Shown here piece by piece: positions 52,269-61,316 of a stretch of 64,000 bases of DNA. The notes under the pieces are model-generated. The model saw only the letters and a list, made by a program, of their open reading frames with translations, made no database searches and was not told the origin of the DNA. This stretch comes from Thermomonas sp. GTDB taxonomy: Bacteria > Pseudomonadota > Gammaproteobacteria > Xanthomonadales > Xanthomonadaceae. Made by a program: the position numbers and the translations under genes. The stretch is taken from contig JADKKV010000005.1 in NCBI GenBank assembly GCA_016720345.1, forward strand, positions 1,039,531-1,103,530, read 5' to 3'. How positions within the stretch are numbered: position 1 is the first letter of the stretch; the number at the start of each line of letters is the position of its first letter.

Positions 52269-53192
52269 TCAATAGGCGCGCAGGTTCGGGTCCAGCAAGG
52301 CCCAGGCGTTGATCCCGCCTTCGACGTTGTACAGCTCGCGGAAGCCGAGCCTGCGGAAGTGCTCGGCGGCCTCGGCGCTGCGTGCGCCGCTGCGGCACAG
52401 GAAGGCCAGCGCGGTGTCCTTCGGCAGTGCTTCCAGTTCGGCCACGCCGTGGTCGACGTGGCGGTAGGCCACCGGTGCTTCCGCGAGCAGTCGCTCATCC
52501 AGCGGGCGCACGTCGACCAGCACCAGGCTGCCGTCCCGCACGCGGTCGCGCGCCTGCGCCGGGGTCAGGGCGCGGACCTTGGCCGGCGCGTTCGGGTTGT
52601 CGATCACCAGGCCCTTGCCGCGGGCATCATCGGCCCAGTCGATCGACATCCCGCGCGCGCGCTGCGCGCTGGCGAGGTCGAACTGGGCGCGGATCCCGGC
52701 GGATTCGCTGGTGATGGCGGACTCGTCGCGCTGCGCCAGTTGCAGGCGCGCGTTGAAGGCGTTGTCGATCTCGATCTGCAGGGCGAAATCGTCGCCGGCA
52801 TCGGCAATGGCCTGCTTCAGCATCGCGGCGGCGGCGGGGGTGATGGTGATCTGCGGCGGGGTGCGGTCCGGTGCCGGCAGGCCAAGCGCGGCATGCAGTT
52901 CGCCGCTGCCGGCCATCTGCAGGATGATGTCGGAGCCGCCGACCAGTTCGCCGCCGATGTACAGCTGCGGGATCGTCGGCCACTCGCCGTAGGCCTTGAT
53001 GCCTTCGCGGATCTCCGGGTCGGCCAGCACGTCGACGTGGGCGTAGGCGGCGCCGGTCGCGTCCAGCGCGCCGACTGCCTTGGAGGAGAAGCCGCATTGC
53101 GGCGCGCGCGGGTTGCCCTTCATGAACAGGACGACGGGGTTGGCGGCGAGCAGGGTTTCGATGCGGGTGCGGACGGCGGGGTCGAGGGACAT
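52269..53192 (-). CDS. Monothiol glutaredoxin - A-type-like - rhodanese fusion
   Basis: A 307-residue three-part protein. Residues 1-108 are a Grx4-type monothiol glutaredoxin with active site CGFS (33-36) and the GSH/Fe-S-binding WPTIPQLYIGGELVGGSD. Residues 112-208 resemble an A-type iron-sulfur carrier (ITITPAAAAMLKQAI) but lack the cysteines of that family. Residues 210-307 are a rhodanese domain with active-site loop CRSGARS (Cys266). The combination suggests a role linking iron-sulfur cluster and sulfane sulfur handling. It converges with phrB, 3 nt apart. Confidence 0.9.
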   Translation of the reverse strand: MSLDPAVRTRIETLLAANPVVLFMKGNPRAPQCGFSSKAVGALDATGAAYAHVDVLADPEIREGIKAYGEWPTIPQLYIGGELVGGSDIILQMAGSGELHAALGLPAPDRTPPQITITPAAAAMLKQAIADAGDDFALQIEIDNAFNARLQLAQRDESAITSESAGIRAQFDLASAQRARGMSIDWADDARGKGLVIDNPNAPAKVRALTPAQARDRVRDGSLVLVDVRPLDERLLAEAPVAYRHVDHGVAELEALPKDTALAFLCRSGARSAEAAEHFRRLGFRELYNVEGGINAWALLDPNLRAY

Positions 53193-53222
53193 GGGGATGT
53201 TCCGGGTGCGGGGAGTGGGATT

Positions 53223-53855
53223 TTACGCCGTGGCGAGCAAAGCCTTGGCAACGGGCAGGGCGGCCCCAGTCCAGCGCGCATGCATCGCCACCGACGGATG
53301 CAGCCCATCCTCGGCCAGCATCGCTGGCGCATCGCCGCCATCACGGCTGATCCCGGTGATGTCCACGAAGGCCACCCCATGCGCCGCGCACACCTCGCGC
53401 GCGGCGGCGTTGTAGGCATCCAGTTCGTCGGCGATCTGTTGCAGGTCGCGGCCTGACGCGCGGGCGAACGGGGTCACGCCCCAGTCCGGGATCGACAGCA
53501 CCAGCACCCGATCCGCGCGTGCGTTCGCCAGCGCGATGGTGCGTTGCAGGAGGCGGGTGAATTCGCCGAGGTAGTCGTCGACGTCGCGGCCGCGGTACTG
53601 GTTGTTGACGCCGATCAGCAGCGACACGAAGCCCCATTCGCCCAGCGGCTTGGCGGCGTCCATCGCGGCGGAGAGTTCGTCGGTGGTCCAGCCGGTGGTG
53701 GCGATGATGCGGGGATCGGCAATCGCGACGCCGGCTTCGCGCAGGCCCTGCGCGAGCAGCATCGGCCAGCGCCCGTGTTCCTCGACGCCTTCGCCGATGG
53801 TGTAGCTGTCGCCGAGGGCGAGATACGACAGCTGCGCCTGCGGCAGCGCGGACAC
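53223..53855 (-). CDS. SGNH/GDSL hydrolase
   Basis: A 210-residue esterase/lipase-type hydrolase with block I GDSYTIGEG (catalytic Ser), block III GVNNQYRG and block V DGLHPS (catalytic His, Asp three residues before). No clear signal peptide. The start is inferred as GTG 53855, two bases after the alaA stop, since no ATG lies near the conserved LALGDSYT beginning. Co-translated with alaA; a lysophospholipase or acylesterase activity is possible. Confidence 0.82.
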   Translation of the reverse strand: MSALPQAQLSYLALGDSYTIGEGVEEHGRWPMLLAQGLREAGVAIADPRIIATTGWTTDELSAAMDAAKPLGEWGFVSLLIGVNNQYRGRDVDDYLGEFTRLLQRTIALANARADRVLVLSIPDWGVTPFARASGRDLQQIADELDAYNAAAREVCAAHGVAFVDITGISRDGGDAPAMLAEDGLHPSVAMHARWTGAALPVAKALLATA

Positions 53856-53857
53856 GC

Positions 53858-55105
53858 TCAGGCCACGGCGGCGCGCTGGCCGGCACTGGCGGCGCGACGC
53901 GACAGCACGCGCTCGATGCGGGCGAACACTTCGCGCAGCATCGGCGCCTCCGGCAGCAGGGTGACCCGGAAGTGGTTGCGGTAGGGCACGTTGAAGCTGG
54001 AGCCGGGCACGATCAGCACGTCTTCGGTTTCCAGCATTTCCAGCGCGAACGCGTGGTCGTCGAGGCCATGCGCGGCGTCGCCGACGATCGCCGGGAAGCC
54101 ATACAGCGCGCCCGCCGGCGCGACCAGCGAGAGGTGTTCGCTGGCGGCGCAGCTTTCGACCAGCGCCTTGCGGGTTTCGTACAGGCGGCCGCCGGGGCGC
54201 ACCAGTTCGCCGATGGTGTCGGCGCCGTGCAGGGCCTGCTCGATCGCGAACTGCCCCGGCACGTTGGCGCACAGGCGCAGCGCGCCGAGCAGGTCCATCG
54301 CGTGGTGGTAGTCGCCGCTGGCCAGCGGGTCGCCGCTGAGCACCGCCCAGCCCACCCGCCAGCCGCAGGCGCGGTGCACTTTCGACAGGCCGCCGAAGCT
54401 CAGGCATGGCAGGTCGCCGGCGAGCGGGGCCAGCGGCTGGAAGCTGTGGTCGTCGTAGAGGATGCCGTCGTAGATCTCGTCGGCCATCAACAGCAGGCGG
54501 TGTTTCGCGGCGATGGCGACGATGCGCTCCAGCAACGCGCGCGGGTAGTTCGCGCCGGTCGGGTTGTTCGGGTTGATCAGGACGATGGCGCGGGTGCGCG
54601 GCGATACCAGCGACTCGATCTGCTCGGGGTCGGGCAGGAAGCCGTTGGCTTCGTCGCAGCGGTAGTAGACCGGGCGGCCGTCGTTGAGGATGGTCGCGGC
54701 GGACCACAGCGGATAGTCGGGCGAGGGCAGCAGGACTTCGTCGCCCGGGTTGAGCAGGGCGCGCAGGGAGATGTCGATCAACTCGCTGACGCCGTTGCCG
54801 ATGAACACGCGCTCGGGCGAGGCGTTCGGGGTGCCGCGCTGGCGATGGAAGGCGGCGATCGCCTCGCGCGCTTCCGGCAGGCCCTGCTGGTGGGTGTAGG
54901 GATCGGTGCGGGCGATGTGGTCGGCGATCGCGCGCTGCAGGTGTTCCGGCGCGCGGAAGCCGAAGGCGCCGGGGTTGCCGATGTTGAGCTTGATCAGGGT
55001 GCGGCCCTGGGCCTCCAGTTCGCGGGCCCGCCGGGCCAGTTCACCGCGGATTTCGTAGCGGACTTCGGACAGGCGGGTGCGGGTCTGGAGGGTGGGCGGG
55101 GGCAT
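53858..55105 (-). CDS. alaA: Alanine aminotransferase AlaA-like
   Basis: A 415-residue fold-type I PLP aminotransferase. YEIRGELARRARELEAQG, KLNIGNPGAFGF, NPNNPTGANYP, ADEIYDGILYDD, the PLP-lysine loop FGGLSKVHRACGWRVGW and the C-terminal NHFRVTLLP track E. coli AlaA closely. It transfers amino groups between glutamate and pyruvate or related 2-oxo acids. ATG 55105 (MPPPTLQTRTRL) is chosen; longer in-frame starts run into the divergent rsgA region. Confidence 0.92.
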   Translation of the reverse strand: MPPPTLQTRTRLSEVRYEIRGELARRARELEAQGRTLIKLNIGNPGAFGFRAPEHLQRAIADHIARTDPYTHQQGLPEAREAIAAFHRQRGTPNASPERVFIGNGVSELIDISLRALLNPGDEVLLPSPDYPLWSAATILNDGRPVYYRCDEANGFLPDPEQIESLVSPRTRAIVLINPNNPTGANYPRALLERIVAIAAKHRLLLMADEIYDGILYDDHSFQPLAPLAGDLPCLSFGGLSKVHRACGWRVGWAVLSGDPLASGDYHHAMDLLGALRLCANVPGQFAIEQALHGADTIGELVRPGGRLYETRKALVESCAASEHLSLVAPAGALYGFPAIVGDAAHGLDDHAFALEMLETEDVLIVPGSSFNVPYRNHFRVTLLPEAPMLREVFARIERVLSRRAASAGQRAAVA

Positions 55106-55248
55106 TGGCACGGAAAGTGAGGGAAAACGAGGGTGCAAGCCTAGCGGAAAGCGCGGCCAGATGCCGCGCAAGCGGGGTTTCTCGCAGCAACGGCGCCTAC
55201 CGCCGGGTGGTTCGCTCCGCGGCTCAAAACGCCACTTGCGACCACGGG

Positions 55249-55254
55249 TAGAAT
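55249..55254 (+). promoter_or_regulatory. -10 element of rsgA leader
   Basis: TAGAAT matches the -10 consensus at five of six bases and ends exactly 6 nt before an ATG (55261). A good -35 is not visible. Transcription from here would begin at or next to that ATG. Confidence 0.5.
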
Positions 55255-55260
55255 CGCCGC

Positions 55261-55284
55261 ATGACCGCATTCCAACGCGCATGA
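55261..55284 (+). CDS. Seven-codon leader mini-ORF overlapping rsgA
   Basis: The frame ATG ... TGA encodes MTAFQRA; its TGA overlaps the rsgA ATG (ATGA at 55281-55284) in another frame. Neither ATG has a Shine-Dalgarno. With the -10 at 55249-55254 the mini-ORF would be translated from the very 5' end of the mRNA, delivering ribosomes to rsgA by termination-reinitiation. Confidence 0.4.
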   Translation: MTAFQRA

Positions 55285-56381
55285 CCCCCCTTCAGGCCAT
55301 TGGCTGGCGGTGGACGCAGGCCAGCCTCGACCCCGCCTGGGTCGAACTGATCGCGGCGCATCCGCAGGCGCGGCAGGCGCGGATCAGCGAACAGCATCGC
55401 AGCGGTTACCTGGTTGCCGAATCCGTCGATGCCTCGCATCGCGCCGAGTCGTTGCCGGAATGGCAGCGCGGCGGCAGCTACCGCAGGGGCGAGATCACCC
55501 CGGAATCGCGGCCCGCGGTCGGCGACTGGGTCCTGGTCGAAGGCGAGGCGCCGAACGCGCTGCGCATCGTCGCGTTGCTGCCGCGGTTCTCCGCGATCAA
55601 GCGCGGCGCCGCCGGCGAGCACTACAAGCAGCAGGTGATCGCCGCCAACATCGACACCGTGTTCGTGGTTTGCGGGCTGGATGCGGATTTCAACCCGCGC
55701 CGGATCGAGCGCTACCTGCTGCTGGTCGGCGGCAGTGGCGTGCAGCCGGTTGTCGTGTTGACCAAGTCCGACAAGGAGGGTGCCGACGTCGAGGCCGCGC
55801 TGCAGGAACTGCTCGCGCTGGGCGTGCCGGTGCTGGCGGTGAATGCCAAGGATCGCGCCAGCGTGGCCGGCCTGGAACCGTGGCTGGGCGAGGGCCAGAG
55901 CATCGTCCTGGTCGGCAGTTCCGGCGCCGGCAAGTCCACGCTGACCAACACCCTGCTTGGCCTCGAGAAGATGAAGACCGGCGCGGTGCGCGCGGGCGAC
56001 GACCGCGGCCGCCACACCACCACCCATCGCGCGTTGATCGCACTGCCGTCCGGGGCGTGCATGATCGATACCCCCGGCATGCGCGAACTGAAGCCGACCG
56101 GCGAGGAAGTGGTGGCCGAAAGCTTCGCCGACATCGAGGCACTGGCCGCCAGCTGCAAGTTCAACGACTGCCGGCACCAGCAGGAACCCGGCTGCGCCGT
56201 GCGCGAGGCGATCGCCAGCGGCGCGGCGGATGCGCAACGCGTGGCCAACTTCTTCAAGCTGCGCAGCGAGGTGGCCGGTGCCGCCAACATGCTGGCCACG
56301 CGGCTTGCCCAGAAGGCGGACGCGAAGGTCGGCAACAAGGCCTTCTACAAGCGCGTGGACGACAAGTATGGAAGGCACTGA
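55281..56381 (+). CDS. rsgA: Ribosome small subunit-dependent GTPase A
   Basis: Circularly permuted GTPase that checks late 30S maturation. The 366-residue protein has an OB-fold N-terminal domain, then G4 (VLTKSDKE), G1 (GSSGAGKSTL), G2 and G3 (MIDTPGMRE) in permuted order, and the C-terminal zinc motif CKFNDCRHQQEPGC. Its start overlaps a 7-codon leader frame, and its 3' end overlaps the next gene by 14 bases. Confidence 0.95.
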   Translation: MTPLQAIGWRWTQASLDPAWVELIAAHPQARQARISEQHRSGYLVAESVDASHRAESLPEWQRGGSYRRGEITPESRPAVGDWVLVEGEAPNALRIVALLPRFSAIKRGAAGEHYKQQVIAANIDTVFVVCGLDADFNPRRIERYLLLVGGSGVQPVVVLTKSDKEGADVEAALQELLALGVPVLAVNAKDRASVAGLEPWLGEGQSIVLVGSSGAGKSTLTNTLLGLEKMKTGAVRAGDDRGRHTTTHRALIALPSGACMIDTPGMRELKPTGEEVVAESFADIEALAASCKFNDCRHQQEPGCAVREAIASGAADAQRVANFFKLRSEVAGAANMLATRLAQKADAKVGNKAFYKRVDDKYGRH

Positions 56382-57648
56382 GCCGACCGCCTCCGCATTC
56401 GCCCCCGCCATCGCCCACCACGCCGCGCTGGATGCGCGGATGGCGAAGGCGGCGCGGGCGATCCGCCTGCTCAGCCTGGTCAGCTGGCCGGCCGGCGAGC
56501 AACAGGCCTTCCTCGCCGACTTCGCGCGCGGGCAGGCGCGGCTGCCGGCGCACCAGTACCCGAAGCATGATTTCTCCGACGAACGCCGCGAGTTCGACGC
56601 GATCGCCGCCGCCGCCGATCCCGCGCATCCGCTCGGGGTGTACCTGATCGAATCCGCGCGCAGCTGGGCGGTCGCGGCGGAACTGCTGGAGAACCTTGGC
56701 TCGCCGCGGGTCACCGAGCTTTCGGTGGCGTTGTTCGGCAAGCCCGACTACACCCTGCCGGGCGGCGCCACCACCCGCGAGGCGGCCAACCACTTCATCG
56801 CCAGCGCCGACGAACTCGACCGCGAGCTGCTGGCACCGTCCGAGCAGGTGGCGATCTCGGCGACCTCGCTGGGGATGCAGCTGCAGGCCGCGCTGGACGA
56901 CTACTTCGACGCGCGGGTGATCAGCGTCGAACTGGACCCGGAGCTGATCGCCAAGGCCGCGGCGGGGCCGAACCGGATCCGCCTGCGCGCCGGCGCCGCG
57001 TTCTCCGACTACGACCTGCACCAGTTGCTCCAGCACGAGGCCTTCGTGCACTCGCTGACCGCGCTCAACGGCCAGCAGCAGGCGGTGCTGCCGAGCATGG
57101 CGCTGTCCTCGCCGCGCACCACCGCCACCCAGGAAGGGCTGGCCACCTTCGCCGAGCAGATCACCGGCAGCATCGACATCGAGCGCATGAAGCGGGTCAG
57201 CCTGCGGATCGAGGCGGTGGCGATGGCGCTGGACGGCGCGGACTTCCTGCAGGTGTTCCGCTACTTCCTGGACGCCGGCCAGAACGAGGTCGAGAGCTTC
57301 ACCTCCGCGCAGCGGGTGTTCCGCGGGGTGCCGACCACCGGCGGCGCGGCGTTCACCAAGGACACCGTGTACCTGCGCGGGCTGATCGGCGTGCACACCT
57401 TCTTCCGCTGGGCGCTCAAGCACCGCAAGCTGCGGCTGTGCCGGCTGCTGTTCGCCGGCAAGATGACCCTGGCCGACGTGCAGCGCTTCGAGCCGCTGTT
57501 CGACAGCGGCGACCTGGCCCCGCCGCGCTGGCTGCCGCACTGGGTGGAGCGCGCCAACGGGCTGGCCGGGATGCTGGCGTTCTCGCTGTTCGCCAACCGC
57601 ATCCGGCTGGAGCAGATCGTGGATGCGGAAAGCGTGTCCGACCTGTGA
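56368..57648 (+). CDS. DUF1704 / QEGLA-motif protein (putative metallopeptidase)
   Basis: A 426-residue protein of the family annotated as flavohemoglobin-expression-modulating QEGLA proteins. The defining motifs are LLQHEAFVHSLT (His-Glu pair) and TQEGLATFAEQ, which together look like a gluzincin-type zinc site; the fold is related to minigluzincins/MATCAP-type peptidases. No signal peptide. The gene starts within the end of rsgA, so the two are coupled. Substrate unknown. Confidence 0.85.
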   Translation: MEGTEPTASAFAPAIAHHAALDARMAKAARAIRLLSLVSWPAGEQQAFLADFARGQARLPAHQYPKHDFSDERREFDAIAAAADPAHPLGVYLIESARSWAVAAELLENLGSPRVTELSVALFGKPDYTLPGGATTREAANHFIASADELDRELLAPSEQVAISATSLGMQLQAALDDYFDARVISVELDPELIAKAAAGPNRIRLRAGAAFSDYDLHQLLQHEAFVHSLTALNGQQQAVLPSMALSSPRTTATQEGLATFAEQITGSIDIERMKRVSLRIEAVAMALDGADFLQVFRYFLDAGQNEVESFTSAQRVFRGVPTTGGAAFTKDTVYLRGLIGVHTFFRWALKHRKLRLCRLLFAGKMTLADVQRFEPLFDSGDLAPPRWLPHWVERANGLAGMLAFSLFANRIRLEQIVDAESVSDL

Positions 57649-57657
57649 GGCGCGCGG

Positions 57658-58851
57658 TCAGTCCAGCCAGTTCATGAAGCCGGTGATGATCAGCGCGTTG
57701 CTGAAGTCGATGAAGAACGCACCCACCAGCGGCGCCACCAGGAACGCGCGCGGGGCAACGCCGTAGCGTTCGACCAGGGTGCGCATCACCGCCATCGCGT
57801 TGGCGGTGGTGCCGAGCATGAAGCCGATGAAGCCGCCGCTCATCACCGCGGCGTCGTAGTCGCGGCCCATCGCGCGCAGCACCAGCAGGCAGAACACCGA
57901 CACCAGCAGCGCCTGCAGGCCCAGGTTGACCAGCAACGGCAGCGCAAGCCCGGCCAGCTCCCACAGCTTGAGGTTCATCAGCGCCACCGACAGGAACAGC
58001 GCCAGGCACACGTTGCCGACCAGGTCGGTGGTCGGCACCGACAGCCGGATCCAGCCGGTGCGGTCGTCGATGTTGCGGACCGCCGCGCCGACCAGCATCG
58101 CGCCCACGTACGCGGGCAGGGTCACGCCGGTGGCGGAGATCCAGCTGCTGACCGAGGCGCCCAGCCACATCGCCACCAGCAGCACCACGATGCTCTTCAG
58201 CGCGGCATGCTCGCGCTGCGATTCGGTGGCGACGTCCACGCTGCGTTCCTCGGGCGGCGCGCGGTGGTCCTCGGGGTGGGTGGAGCGCAGCTGGTAGCGG
58301 CGGATCAGCACCGTCGCCACCGGCCCGCCGATCAGCCCGCCGCAGACGATCCCGGCCATCGCCGAGGCCACCGCGATCGACTCCGCGCCGGCCACCCCGG
58401 CCTGCTCGAACAGCGGCGCGAAGGCCAGGCCGGTGGCCGGGCCGCCGGTCAGGGTGGTGGAACCGGCCAGCACGCCGAACAGCGGGTGCAGGCCGAACCC
58501 CATCGCCACCGCGATCCCCAGCAGGTTCTGCACGATCGCGAAGCCGCTGGCCAGCAGCAGGAACACCAGCACCTGGCGGCCGCTGATCTTCAGCAGCCAC
58601 AGGCTGGCATTGATGCCGATGGTGGTGAAGAACGCGACCATCAGCGGCCCCTGCAGGGCGGTGTCGAGGCTGAACAGGGTGGTGCCGCGGCCGTGCGCGG
58701 CCCATGCGGCCAGCGCGAACACCAGCCCGCCGACCACCGGCGGCGGCAGGTTGTAGCGGGCCAGGAACGGGACCACGCGGCACAGGCCGTAGCCCAGGAA
58801 CAGCGCCAGCCCGGCCAGGGCGAGGGTCTGGACGGCGTCGAGTTGCAGCAT
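57658..58851 (-). CDS. gltS: Sodium/glutamate symporter
   Basis: A 397-residue membrane transporter of the ESS/GltS family. Two inverted halves are visible, each with a glycine-rich re-entrant region (STTLTGGPATG in the first, SGGFIGFMLGTTANAMAV in the second), and about ten helices. It imports glutamate with sodium. ATG 58851 fits the family N-terminus but has no clear Shine-Dalgarno. Convergent with the DUF1704 gene, divergent from maeB. Confidence 0.92.
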   Translation of the reverse strand: MLQLDAVQTLALAGLALFLGYGLCRVVPFLARYNLPPPVVGGLVFALAAWAAHGRGTTLFSLDTALQGPLMVAFFTTIGINASLWLLKISGRQVLVFLLLASGFAIVQNLLGIAVAMGFGLHPLFGVLAGSTTLTGGPATGLAFAPLFEQAGVAGAESIAVASAMAGIVCGGLIGGPVATVLIRRYQLRSTHPEDHRAPPEERSVDVATESQREHAALKSIVVLLVAMWLGASVSSWISATGVTLPAYVGAMLVGAAVRNIDDRTGWIRLSVPTTDLVGNVCLALFLSVALMNLKLWELAGLALPLLVNLGLQALLVSVFCLLVLRAMGRDYDAAVMSGGFIGFMLGTTANAMAVMRTLVERYGVAPRAFLVAPLVGAFFIDFSNALIITGFMNWLD

Positions 58852-58925
58852 CGGCAAGGGTCCCGGGCCGGGCCACGCGGGCGGAGCCGGTATCATCACC
58901 CATTCGCATCCCCGGGACCGTCCAG

Positions 58926-61235
<2,310 letters not shown>

Positions 61236-61250
61236 AACCAGCATCGAGCT

Positions 61251-61270
61251 GCGGCGCAGCATCGCGCCGC
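61251..61270. terminator. Hairpin between maeB and aceE
   Basis: GCGGCGC (61251-61257) and GCGCCGC (61264-61270) form a perfect stem with a 6-nt loop, 15 nt after the maeB stop. No T-tract follows. Just beyond lies TGCTAGACT (61281-61289), an extended -10-like element, so this region may separate the maeB and aceE transcripts. Confidence 0.4.
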
Positions 61271-61316
61271 CCGGAACGCTTGCTAGACTCGCCGCTCACG
61301 GCTGATGGAGCGCGCG

